From NCBI GenBank assembly GCA_016841745.1, contig JAENYO010000007.1, forward strand, positions 73,408-137,407: a stretch of 64,000 bases of DNA. The letters are read 5' to 3'. This document shows, in pieces, positions 41,943 to 50,138 of this stretch (its first letter is position 1; the number at the start of each line of letters is the position of its first letter). Source of the stretch: Acetomicrobium hydrogeniformans (lineage in GTDB: Bacteria; Synergistota; Synergistia; Synergistales; JAFGMB01). The notes beneath the pieces were generated by a model that was not told the DNA's origin, made no database searches, and saw only the letters and a program-made list of their open reading frames with translations. Both the position numbers and the translations under genes were made by a program.

Positions 41943-43978
41943 GAAATGATCTCCTTTGCCGAATATCCGATTTCCTGATCACAGTAAGGGCAGAATTCGT
42001 GCTCTCCCTGAATATATCCATGAATAGGACAAATACTGAAAGTGGGAGTAATAGTGTAGTAGGGAAGTCTGAAATTTTCAGCGATCCGCCGTACAAGCAG
42101 TTTCGTGCTTTTACCGGAGGGCATGCTTTCCCCAAGGAATCCATGAAAAACAGTCCCTCCGGTATATAAAGTCTGCAGATCATCCTGTAGCGAAAGAGCT
42201 TCAAAGATATCATCCGTATAGCCGACCGGTAACTGGGATGAGTTCGTATAATAGGGATCTGCTCCATACTCCCTGTAGTTCTTTTCGTTGGCGCAGATGA
42301 TGCTGTTTCCGAACCTTTCCTTATCTGTCTTTGCAAATCTGTAGGTTGCTCCTTCTGCAGGGGTTGCCTCCAGATTATAAAGATTGCCTGTTTCTTCCTG
42401 GAACTGGACCATTCTTTCCTTCATGGCCTCCATGACCCTTGTGCAGAAAGCAATTGCTTCGGTGGATGAAAGGTCTTTCCCCATGAAATTAATGGCTGCT
42501 TCGTTCATTCCATTAAGGCCGATGGTGTTGAAGTGGTTGTTCCAGTATTTCCCGGAAGATTCTTTAATGTTACGGAGATAGAACTTGGAGTAAGGATACA
42601 GATTATGTGTTGTAAATCTTTCAAGGATCTTGCGTTTGATCTCCAGGCTTTCCCTGGCAATATCCATGAGGTCGAAGGTTCTTTGAAGAAAATCATTTTC
42701 ATTCCCTGCAAGATAACCAATTCGGGGCATGTTAAGGGTCACTACTCCTATGGAGCCAGTCATGGGATTGGATCCGAAAAGACCGCCGCCACGTTTCCTC
42801 AATTCCCGGTTATCCAGCCTGAGTCTGCAGCACATACTTCTTGCATCATCCGGATCCATATCGGAGTTCACAAAGTTGGAGAAATAGGGAATACCGTATT
42901 TTGATGTCATTTCCCATACTGGTTCCAGTATCTCGTTATCCCAGCAGAAATCTGAGGTAATATTATAAGTGGGTATAGGAAAAGGAAAGACTTTGTTCGA
43001 AGCATCTCCCTCAAGCATTATCTCGGCAAAAGCCCGGTTCAGCATGTCCATTTCCGTCTGGAATTCCCCAAGGTACTTTTCCTGGAACTTGCCGCCTATT
43101 ATGGCCGGAAGTGATTTAATGGAAGATGGCGGAATCAAATCCATTGTTATATTGGTAAATGGGGTCTGAAAACCTACTCTGGTGGGTACATTCAGATTGA
43201 AAACAAATTCCTGCATAGCCTGTTTGACTTCCCTGTAGTTCAATTCATCATAATAGACAAAAGGGGCCAGATAAGTGTCAAAATTTGAGAAAGCCTGGGC
43301 TCCTGCAGATTCTCCCTGCATGGTATAAAAGAAATTCACGATCTGTCCAAGGGCAGTCCTGAAATGTTTTGCCGGTTTGCTGCCGATTTTGGTATGTACA
43401 CCCGTAAATCCACTTAGAAGGAGATCCTGAAGATCCCAGCCGCAACAGTATACGGACAGGTTATTCAAGTCATGAATATGAAAATCTCCACCAATATGAT
43501 TCTCCCTTATCTGAGGAGGATATATTTCACCCAGCCAGTATTGGGCAGTTACTTCTGACGCTATGTAGTTATTCAGTCCCTGCAGGGAGTAACTCATGTT
43601 GCTGTTCTCATTGACCTTCCAGTCTATCTTCTCAAGGTATTTATTAACCATCTGGGCTGCGTTACCCAGAAGTTCCCGGGTATCCCTGAGTTTTGCGTGT
43701 TGTTCTCGATAGAGGATGTATGCTTTGGCTATATCTGCATAACCTTTTTCGATAAGTATTTTTTCCACAAGGTCCTGAACCTGTTCGACTGTGGGTATTC
43801 CTTCCTTGTTAAAAAAAATATTAAGATAGGACACCACTTCGAGAGTGATCTCGTCAGCGATAGTGTCAGGCTCCGTTCTTTCAACTGCCTTCGTTGCCTT
43901 GATAACGGCATACCTGATCTTTTTACTGTCGAATATATCTTTTGATCCGTCACGTTTCTCTATATATCGAATAGACAT
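41939..43978 (-). CDS. nrdD: Anaerobic ribonucleoside-triphosphate reductase, lacking the glycyl-radical tail
   Basis: A 679-residue class III ribonucleotide reductase, making deoxynucleotides without oxygen. An N-terminal ATP-cone (RYIEKRDGSKDIFDSKKIRYA, split here as RYIEKRDGSKDIF and DSKKIRYAVIKA) covers about 1-90. The barrel has the catalytic-Cys block NNLSVYCCGWDLQDLLLSGF, GESAGAQAFSNFDTY, and GLNGMNEAA. It ends with the zinc-site stretch CPIHGYIQGEHEFCPYC and stops 13 residues after it. The usual next block, with RVxGY, is missing and is encoded separately at 41058-41210. ATG 43978 follows CAGGGAGGAACACC. Confidence 0.92.
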   Translation of the reverse strand: MSIRYIEKRDGSKDIFDSKKIRYAVIKATKAVERTEPDTIADEITLEVVSYLNIFFNKEGIPTVEQVQDLVEKILIEKGYADIAKAYILYREQHAKLRDTRELLGNAAQMVNKYLEKIDWKVNENSNMSYSLQGLNNYIASEVTAQYWLGEIYPPQIRENHIGGDFHIHDLNNLSVYCCGWDLQDLLLSGFTGVHTKIGSKPAKHFRTALGQIVNFFYTMQGESAGAQAFSNFDTYLAPFVYYDELNYREVKQAMQEFVFNLNVPTRVGFQTPFTNITMDLIPPSSIKSLPAIIGGKFQEKYLGEFQTEMDMLNRAFAEIMLEGDASNKVFPFPIPTYNITSDFCWDNEILEPVWEMTSKYGIPYFSNFVNSDMDPDDARSMCCRLRLDNRELRKRGGGLFGSNPMTGSIGVVTLNMPRIGYLAGNENDFLQRTFDLMDIARESLEIKRKILERFTTHNLYPYSKFYLRNIKESSGKYWNNHFNTIGLNGMNEAAINFMGKDLSSTEAIAFCTRVMEAMKERMVQFQEETGNLYNLEATPAEGATYRFAKTDKERFGNSIICANEKNYREYGADPYYTNSSQLPVGYTDDIFEALSLQDDLQTLYTGGTVFHGFLGESMPSGKSTKLLVRRIAENFRLPYYTITPTFSICPIHGYIQGEHEFCPYCDQEIGYSAKEIIS

Positions 43979-44058
43979 GGTGTTCCTCCCTGTACATATT
44001 CTTTCGTTGTTCTGTTCTTTGAAGTTGATGTATTTACGGATACCAAACTATTTTACCA

Positions 44059-44103
44059 CTACATATAGCATAAATATGATCTCTAGTACGCTACATGTAA
44101 AAA
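44059..44103 (-). promoter_or_regulatory. Possible pair of NrdR boxes upstream of nrdD
   Basis: Two similar elements share CTACATATA (44059-44067) and CTACATGTA (44091-44099), starting 32 bases apart. Their extended forms resemble the 16-base NrdR box (ACACTATATATAGTGT-like), and the spacing fits the three-turn separation seen for NrdR operators. They lie 81-121 bases upstream of the nrdD start. Match quality is only moderate, and no nrdR gene is in the window. Confidence 0.4.
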
Positions 44104-44173
44104 TACAAAGATGTCATAATAGTTCTTCATATAGTGAAGTTTCACTTTTTTACAGAAAATCTTTGGAATGGAT

Positions 44174-44214
44174 AAAAAAATAGGTGTTGGAGTTATTTCC
44201 ATGCTCCAACACCT
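44174..44214 (-). terminator. Intrinsic terminator after the aminotransferase operon
   Basis: AGGTGTTGGAG (44182-44192) pairs with CTCCAACACCT (44204-44214) over an 11-base loop. Read on the minus strand the stem is followed by a T run (complement of 44174-44180), 20 bases after the aminotransferase stop. This ends the transketolase/aminotransferase operon. Confidence 0.85.
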
Positions 44215-44233
44215 ATTTTATGGTGCGGGGTAT

Positions 44234-45451
44234 CTAGAGGGCTTTGCAGGGCGATGAAGATTCTATCAATTCCTTCATCATACCAAGGCCTTCAAGAATG
44301 TTTTCTTTTGAGATCCCTGAATAGGCAAGTCTTATATATTTCTGGGTTTCTGAGGGAAAGGGAGTGCCAAAATGGTCCCTCGTGGTAAAAGAAACGCCTG
44401 TTTTGTCGAGGATGACCTTTCTGAATTCCTCTACCCCCTTGATGTCCAGTTTTTTCATTGCAGAGGTCACGTTCGGGAAAAGGTAAAAAGTGCTGTTTGG
44501 CCTGTGAACTCTTATTCCCTCCATTGAGTTCAGAAGATCCACCGCGACGTCTCTCCGTTCCCGGAGGATATCCATCATCTCCTGGTAGTTGTCACTTGGG
44601 GTCCTAATGGCTTCCACTGCTGCCCACTGTACAAAATGATTGGAACAGGATTCGTCGTTGATATTCAGCTTTGAAATTATGGATATGATCTCTTTGGGTC
44701 CTATTGCGGCACCGAGACGCCAGCCTGTCATGGCAAATCTCTTCGAAAAAGTGTAAAGAATAACAGTTCGATCGAACATCCCCGGAAGGCTCGCAATGCT
44801 TTTACCCTGTCCTTCATAAAGGATATCGAAATATGCCTCATCACTCAGAACGTAAAGATTATGCCTGATGCAAAATTCTGCCAGTCTTTGCATTTCAGCT
44901 GGATCTGATTCAGCGCTTGTCGGGTTATGATAGTTGTTATAAATAAAGATCTTTGTTTTAGGGGTTATCTGACTTTCGATACTGTCAAAATCCAGAGCAA
45001 ATCCAAGGTCATTCTCGATAAAACCATAGGGCTTTGCTACTCCACCGTGAAACCTGATCAAAGATTCATAGATGGGATATCCCGGATTAGGATAAAGAAC
45101 CTCATCTCCCGGGTTCATGAGAGACATGATGAATTTTCCTATTACAGGTTTTCCCCCGGTCTGTATACTTATGTTTTCCATGTCTAGCGTTAGGTCTCTT
45201 GCTGTACCTATATCCTCTGCCAGTGCTTCTCTGAGGGGAGCAATACCTTGAGTTGCGCAGTATCCTGTCTTGCCATCCTTCATAGCTTTAACAGCAGCTT
45301 CCACTACATATTCCGGAGTTGGAATATCGAGGTCTCCCAGATGGAAAGGATAAACTTTGAATCCCCTGTCGGTAAGTTTTTTTGCCTCCGCTCCGACTGC
45401 AAAAGCTGTCTCAGTTCCTAAAAGGCTGATCCTGTCAGCAAAGTTTACCAT
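44234..45451 (-). CDS. Class I/II aminotransferase
   Basis: A 405-residue fold-type I PLP enzyme: GKTGYCATQGIAPLREALAE, the NPGYPIY loop, YNNYHNPTSA, DEAYFDI, and the Schiff-base lysine in YTFSKRFAMTGWRLG. The family covers aspartate, aromatic and methionine aminotransferases; specificity is not clear. ATG 45451 follows GCAGGTGAATAAA; GTG 45460 is in frame but lacks an SD. It starts 5 bases after the transketolase C-terminal gene, so the three genes form an operon. This is an unusual partner for transketolase and may hint at an aromatic or sugar-derived amino acid pathway. Confidence 0.85.
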   Translation of the reverse strand: MVNFADRISLLGTETAFAVGAEAKKLTDRGFKVYPFHLGDLDIPTPEYVVEAAVKAMKDGKTGYCATQGIAPLREALAEDIGTARDLTLDMENISIQTGGKPVIGKFIMSLMNPGDEVLYPNPGYPIYESLIRFHGGVAKPYGFIENDLGFALDFDSIESQITPKTKIFIYNNYHNPTSAESDPAEMQRLAEFCIRHNLYVLSDEAYFDILYEGQGKSIASLPGMFDRTVILYTFSKRFAMTGWRLGAAIGPKEIISIISKLNINDESCSNHFVQWAAVEAIRTPSDNYQEMMDILRERRDVAVDLLNSMEGIRVHRPNSTFYLFPNVTSAMKKLDIKGVEEFRKVILDKTGVSFTTRDHFGTPFPSETQKYIRLAYSGISKENILEGLGMMKELIESSSPCKAL

Positions 45452-45456
45452 TTTAT

Positions 45457-46437
45457 TCACCTGCTTTTCATTTTCAGGACTTCTCTGACAGCCTGTATGA
45501 TATCCGTATCGAGAAGGTGAAATTTCCTCATCAGGTCATCGGGTTGTCCGGATTCTCCAAAACTGTCCTGTATACCAACCATTTTCATCGGTACCGGGCA
45601 GTTCTGGCATAAAACTTCGGCCACTGCACTTCCGAAACCGCCCATTACCTGGTGTTCTTCTGCTGTAACAACAGCACCTGTCAGAGCAGCAGCCCCGATA
45701 ATGGTTTGTATATCTATGGGTTTAACTGTGTGACAATTGATTACCTGTACAGATATTCCCTCATTGGCCAGTTTCTCCGCTGCTACAAGGGCCTGATAGA
45801 CCATCACGCCGCAAGCTATTACTGAGACATCACTGCCATCCCGGTAGATATCGGCTTTCCCGATCTCGAAGGGCGTTTCCGAAGTAGTTATTACAGGCAC
45901 TTTTTCTCTTCCAAAGCGTATCATCACAGGCCCGTCCATATTGGCTGCAGCGATGGTGGCTTTAAAAGTTTCATGATAGTCAGCGGGAACGATAACTGTC
46001 ATATTGGGTATCGTTCTTGTGATGGCTATATCCTCTAGAGCCTGGTGTGTTGCTCCGTCAGGACCGACGGATATGCCTCCATGTCCGGATCCGATCTTTA
46101 CGTTGAGCTTTGCATATGCCACTGTGGTTCGTAACTGATCCCATGCTCTCCCGGTGCAGAAAACTCCATAGGTGCTTACAAAGGGAATCTTGCCGACGAT
46201 GGAGAGACCCGATGCAACTCCCATCATATCCTGTTCAGCGATTCCGATCTGAATGAATCTCTCAGGAAAGGCTTTCTGGAATCTGTCTGCACAAAGGGAT
46301 GACGTAAGGTCTGCTCCAAGAACAACAACCTCAGAATTTTCATTGCCGAGAGCTACCAATCCATCACCGTAACCAAACCTGGTGGGTATCATTTCTACAT
46401 CACCCAGAATATTCTTTGAAAGTTTCAAGTCTTTCAT
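45457..46437 (-). CDS. Transketolase, C-terminal subunit
   Basis: A 326-residue protein covering the pyrimidine-binding and C-terminal domains: GADLTSSLCADRF, FIQIGIAEQDMMGVASG with the TPP-activating glutamate (about 68), GSGHGGISVGPDGATHQALEDIA, and EEHQVMGGFGSAVAE. With the N-terminal subunit it forms a split transketolase, moving two-carbon units between sugar phosphates. It starts at ATG 46437, immediately following the N-terminal subunit gene stop. DXS-like features are absent, so transketolase is preferred. Confidence 0.9.
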   Translation of the reverse strand: MKDLKLSKNILGDVEMIPTRFGYGDGLVALGNENSEVVVLGADLTSSLCADRFQKAFPERFIQIGIAEQDMMGVASGLSIVGKIPFVSTYGVFCTGRAWDQLRTTVAYAKLNVKIGSGHGGISVGPDGATHQALEDIAITRTIPNMTVIVPADYHETFKATIAAANMDGPVMIRFGREKVPVITTSETPFEIGKADIYRDGSDVSVIACGVMVYQALVAAEKLANEGISVQVINCHTVKPIDIQTIIGAAALTGAVVTAEEHQVMGGFGSAVAEVLCQNCPVPMKMVGIQDSFGESGQPDDLMRKFHLLDTDIIQAVREVLKMKSR

Positions 46438-47268
46438 CTACATCACCTCTGTGGAAAGTTCATTAAGGGCATGTTCCGCCTGTTCGGAACTGGGAGCTTT
46501 GCCATGCCAGCCGGCCTGGTCGGCCATGAAGGAGACCCCCTTGCCTTTTACCGTATGTGCAATTATCACAGTTGGTCTGAAGTGGGTATGGTTGAAACGG
46601 TTAAGACTTTTGACAATATCTTCGATATCATGACCGTCCACTTCCAGCACATTCCAGCCGAAAGCCTTCCATTTTTCAGCCAGGGGTTCGATATCTTTTA
46701 CTTCCGAAGTACATCCGTCTATCTGAAGGCCATTTCTATCAACAATACCGCAGAGATTGTCAAGCTTGTAATGTGAGGCAGTCATAGCAGCTTCCCATAT
46801 CTGGCCTTCATCCAGTTCACCATCTCCCATAAGGCAGTAAACTCTGTTGGTTTTACCGTCCATTTTGAGACCCAGTGCCATCCCTGCGGCTATTGAAAGT
46901 CCCTGTCCCAGGCTGCCGGTAGATGCCTCAAATCCGGGAAGTTTACATTTGTCAGGATGTCCCTGTAGTCTTGATCCTATCTTTCTGAGTGTCATCAGCT
47001 CCTCTTTGGGAAAATAGCCAGCTTCTGCCAGGGCTGCATAAATAACTGGACATGCGTGTCCTTTTGAGAGGATGAATCTGTCTCTTCCATCCCAGCAGGG
47101 GTTTGAAGGATCGTGTTTCATGACCTTGAAGTAAAGGGCAGTTACGATATCTGCTGCCGATAAAGACCCTCCGGGATGGCCTGATCGTGCTTCTGTTATC
47201 ATCCTTATTATGTCCTGGCGAATATTGTTTGCGATACTTTCGAGATCTTTTTCTTTGCCTCCCTGCAT
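46438..47268 (-). CDS. Transketolase, N-terminal subunit
   Basis: A 276-residue protein with the TPP pyrophosphate domain: SGHPGGSLSAADIVTALYF (about 31-49), LSKGHACPVIYAALAE, GSLGQGLSIAAGMALG, and the GDGELDEGQIWEAAM motif with DRNGLQIDG (metal and diphosphate binding). ATG 47268 lies behind GAGGAGGGCAACTCA. The 3' end abuts the C-terminal subunit. Split transketolases are common in thermophilic and anaerobic bacteria. Confidence 0.92.
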   Translation of the reverse strand: MQGGKEKDLESIANNIRQDIIRMITEARSGHPGGSLSAADIVTALYFKVMKHDPSNPCWDGRDRFILSKGHACPVIYAALAEAGYFPKEELMTLRKIGSRLQGHPDKCKLPGFEASTGSLGQGLSIAAGMALGLKMDGKTNRVYCLMGDGELDEGQIWEAAMTASHYKLDNLCGIVDRNGLQIDGCTSEVKDIEPLAEKWKAFGWNVLEVDGHDIEDIVKSLNRFNHTHFRPTVIIAHTVKGKGVSFMADQAGWHGKAPSSEQAEHALNELSTEVM

Positions 47269-47490
47269 TGAGTTGCCCTCCTCCTGAAATAACGAAATCT
47301 GTACGTAGTATGGTTCGATCTTTGAACAAATAACAATATAATTTATCCCATTCCTTTGAAAAATGGAAATAAACTGATACTAATAATTAAAAGAAGAAAA
47401 TTCTGACAACGTTGAGAAAATTCCTCCCATGGAACTGCAAAATATATTAACATGTAAATGTATTGTTTTCATGTTAAGGGAAAATTATTC

Positions 47491-47545
47491 TTGACATGTC
47501 ACTCCTGAGTGACTTAAAGTGGGTAAGTTGTCACTTCAGGGTGAC
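47491..47545 (+). promoter_or_regulatory. TetR gene promoter with two palindromic operators
   Basis: TTGACA (47491-47496) is a perfect -35. Directly after lies the palindrome GTCACTCCTGAGTGAC (47499-47514), and 31 bases on a second, GTCACTTCAGGGTGAC (47530-47545), with the same GTCAC/GTGAC arms. The first covers the -35/-10 spacer, the second the start of transcription. Two matching dyads in front of a TetR gene indicate autoregulation. Confidence 0.65.
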
Positions 47546-47552
47546 GGAGGTG

Positions 47553-48182
47553 TTGAAAATTCGAGATAGGGAAGAGACTAAAAAACGAATTCTTGAGGCA
47601 GTTGGTTCAATACTGGAAAAGAGGGGTTTTAACAATATCGGGATCAATAATATTGCCAGAGAAGCAGGTATAGACAAGGTCCTGATCTATCGGTATTTCG
47701 GAGGATTGCCCGAATTGCTCCATAAATTTGCCGAACAGGGAAATTTCTGGCCATCCCTTGCAGATATCGCTCCCGGTGAACTGGAACTTTCTGAAGGATC
47801 TATGGCAGATTCTTCCCTGGCTCTTCTTAATGGATATTTCAGGGAGTTGAAAAAACGGGATATGGCCCAGGAACTGCTAAGGGGCGAACTGGCAGGTAAA
47901 AATGACCTCTCTGCTGAAACAGCGGAAATAAGGGAAAAACAGGGCAAACAGCTTATTGAGATGTTGAGCCTTGGCACTGATTTTTCCAGAGACCTTGATA
48001 TTCCAGCTGTTGCTTCAATCCTTTCTGCTGGTTTTACTTATCTTCTACTGAGGGCTAAAACTTCAGGTACCTACCTTGGAATAGATCTGAATTCAGATGA
48101 AGACTGGAAACGTATCGAGAAGGCTCTGGAGCTTCTGGTCAGAAGCTTTTTCAGTCTTCATAAAGATGAAGATAGTCAATAA
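47553..48182 (+). CDS. TetR-family transcriptional regulator
   Basis: About 209 residues. N-terminal helix-turn-helix: ETKKRILEAVGSILEKRGF, then NIAREAGIDKVLIYRYFGGLPEL; the rest is an all-helical ligand domain. The start is uncertain: TTG 47553 gives a normal TetR N terminus but GGAGG is only 2 bases upstream; GTG 47541 is an alternative lying inside the operator. The longest reading (ATG 47496) begins within the -35 and is rejected. The FadL-type porin gene follows after 60 bases, so control of a hydrophobic-compound uptake gene is likely. Confidence 0.8.
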   Translation: MKIRDREETKKRILEAVGSILEKRGFNNIGINNIAREAGIDKVLIYRYFGGLPELLHKFAEQGNFWPSLADIAPGELELSEGSMADSSLALLNGYFRELKKRDMAQELLRGELAGKNDLSAETAEIREKQGKQLIEMLSLGTDFSRDLDIPAVASILSAGFTYLLLRAKTSGTYLGIDLNSDEDWKRIEKALELLVRSFFSLHKDEDSQ

Positions 48183-48242
48183 AGGAGTCTATAGTTTTGT
48201 TCTTTACATCATATTCTATTTTTACCTGGGAGGTCTTATGAT

Positions 48243-49493
48243 TTGAAAGAGTTTGTTCGTGGTGCTTTTCTTTCGATATTTTTGAGTCTTTGCGTTGTAG
48301 GTTCTTCATTTGCGGCAGGTTTTGCCCTTTATGAATTCAGTTCCAGGGGAAACGCCCTCGGCGGAACCCTTGTGGGAAGGGCAGATGATCCATCTGCCCT
48401 GGCGTATAACCCTGCAGGTATCACCCAGCTTGAGGGCGATAATGTGATGTTCGGTCTTACCGCTATTATGCCTAGTCTGGATGTAGAGCTTAGTGATTTT
48501 GGACAGAGTTTTTCCAATGTGGATAAAATCTGGATCCCTCCTCATTTCTACTATACAAAACAGCTCAATGAGAAATACTGGTTCGGTATATCTGCTACAT
48601 CACGTTTTGGCCTGGGTTCCGAGTTCGATCCTGACTGGCCAGGGACATACAACAATTACTATGCCTGTATTCAGAGTTTCTCCCTTACCCCTACCCTTGC
48701 CGCCAAACTGTCCGATAAATTGTCAGTCGCAGTAGGTGTAGAGGCCATGTGGTTCGAGTTCGAGCAGAAAAAAAAGATCCCTGGAGCACCCTTTTCTCTC
48801 CCTTCGGATATCGATGCCCAACTTAAGGGAGATGATATAGGATGGGGTTGGAATTTTGCCATGCACTTTAAACCTGCTGATCGCATCAGGATGGGTTTCT
48901 TCTACAGGAGCGAGATTGAACAGAACATAGAGGGTGACGCAGATTTTACCGTTCCTGCAGATGCGCCGGCATATCTTTTCCCGGATACTACCGGGGCAGG
49001 GAAAGTGACTCTTCCCGAATCTTTCAGCGTCGGAATAGCTTTTCAGGCAACTGAAAAAACATCGGTGGAAGCTGATGCCATATACACAAGATGGAGTACC
49101 TACGATAAATTGACCATCAATTACGGTATGGATCTCTATGGTCCGGATTCAGACGTTAGTTCAACTCCCAAAAATTGGTATGATGTCTGGCGCTACCAGC
49201 TTGGAATAGAGCATGCCCTTACCGACCATTCCTGGCTCAGGTTCGGTTATGTATATGACGAAAGCCCTGTTCCTGATGAGACGGTAGACTATGTAGTCCC
49301 TGCCAATGGGAGGCAGATCTACAGCCTGGGTTATGGATTCACCAGGGGCAAGTGGGTATATGACCTTTCCTATGCCTATCTCGATATCAAGGAGAGAGGC
49401 ATAGAAGGCCGTCCAGGTGAAGGGGTTTTCAATTCTGATATTACGAATGCCGATACCCACATGTTGGGTATTTCAGTTAGTTACCGGTTCTAA
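48243..49493 (+). CDS. FadL/OmpP1-family outer-membrane transporter
   Basis: A 416-residue protein with a signal peptide (residues 1-24, cleavage near SSFAAG). The mature part starts GFALYEFSSRGNALGG and has the RADDPSALAYNPAGITQL block characteristic of the FadL hatch, then alternating beta-strand patterns, ending in ISVSYRF with the terminal Phe required for outer-membrane insertion. It would admit fatty acids or other hydrophobic compounds, and it shows the cell has an outer membrane. TTG 48243 follows GGGAGGTCTTATGAT. Confidence 0.9.
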   Translation: MKEFVRGAFLSIFLSLCVVGSSFAAGFALYEFSSRGNALGGTLVGRADDPSALAYNPAGITQLEGDNVMFGLTAIMPSLDVELSDFGQSFSNVDKIWIPPHFYYTKQLNEKYWFGISATSRFGLGSEFDPDWPGTYNNYYACIQSFSLTPTLAAKLSDKLSVAVGVEAMWFEFEQKKKIPGAPFSLPSDIDAQLKGDDIGWGWNFAMHFKPADRIRMGFFYRSEIEQNIEGDADFTVPADAPAYLFPDTTGAGKVTLPESFSVGIAFQATEKTSVEADAIYTRWSTYDKLTINYGMDLYGPDSDVSSTPKNWYDVWRYQLGIEHALTDHSWLRFGYVYDESPVPDETVDYVVPANGRQIYSLGYGFTRGKWVYDLSYAYLDIKERGIEGRPGEGVFNSDITNADTHMLGISVSYRF

Positions 49494-49500
49494 ATACTTA

Positions 49501-49528
49501 AGGAGCCCGCAGGTAAAAGCGGGCTCCT
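49501..49528. terminator. Bidirectional terminator after the FadL gene
   Basis: AGGAGCCCGC (49501-49510) pairs with GCGGGCTCCT (49519-49528) around AGGTAAAA, between the convergent FadL-type and DJ-1-type genes and 1 base from the latter's stop. Confidence 0.75.
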
Positions 49529-49529
49529 C

Positions 49530-50042
49530 TCATTTCCGGATCTCTTCCAGAAGGGCTTTTATGAAAAATGGCAGATCGGTTGGACGCCTGCTTGTCACTA
49601 TCCTGTCGCATACGACTACCTCTTCATCTACCCATTCAGCACCTGCAATTACCATATCGTCCCTGACACTCGAGCAGGAGGTTACCAGTTTGCCTCTGAT
49701 TATACCGGCAGAAACAAGCAGACTGCCTGCGTGGCATATCCCTGCGACAATGCCTCCCTTGTTATAGACATCTCTTACGAACTGCACTATCTCAGGGGAG
49801 ATTCTGAGTCTGTCAGGAGCCCATCCCCCAGGGATCACAACTCCTGAAATGTTATCCATTTCCAGAGTGGCAGGAGTGTAGTTGGCTTCTATCTGGGTTC
49901 CATATTTCCCGGTGTAGGCTCTTGGTGCCACGGGGGCTACTACTACCGGATCAAGGCCCTCTTCGATAAGGCGCAGGTAGGGGTACCAGAACTCCAGATC
50001 GTGAAAATCCTTTTCAACCAGAACCGCTATGTTTGTTGACAT
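49530..50042 (-). CDS. DJ-1/PfpI family protein
   Basis: A 170-residue class I glutamine amidotransferase-like protein. It has FHDLEFWYP with the conserved Glu17, VVIPGGWAPDRLR, and the nucleophile elbow AGICHAGSLLVSAG (C103 followed by His104). Members act as cysteine proteases, glyoxalase III/deglycases or chaperones; which applies here is not visible. ATG 50042 follows AAGGAGGTGGGATC. It is a single gene, divergent from the DUF364 gene. Confidence 0.88.
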   Translation of the reverse strand: MSTNIAVLVEKDFHDLEFWYPYLRLIEEGLDPVVVAPVAPRAYTGKYGTQIEANYTPATLEMDNISGVVIPGGWAPDRLRISPEIVQFVRDVYNKGGIVAGICHAGSLLVSAGIIRGKLVTSCSSVRDDMVIAGAEWVDEEVVVCDRIVTSRRPTDLPFFIKALLEEIRK

Positions 50043-50138
50043 GATCCCACCTCCTTCATTTTGTTATTTATCTAATATAATAGTGTTAGACTGAAAAGAA
50101 AAGACTTTTCTTTATATGAAGGGAGATTGAGATAGTAA

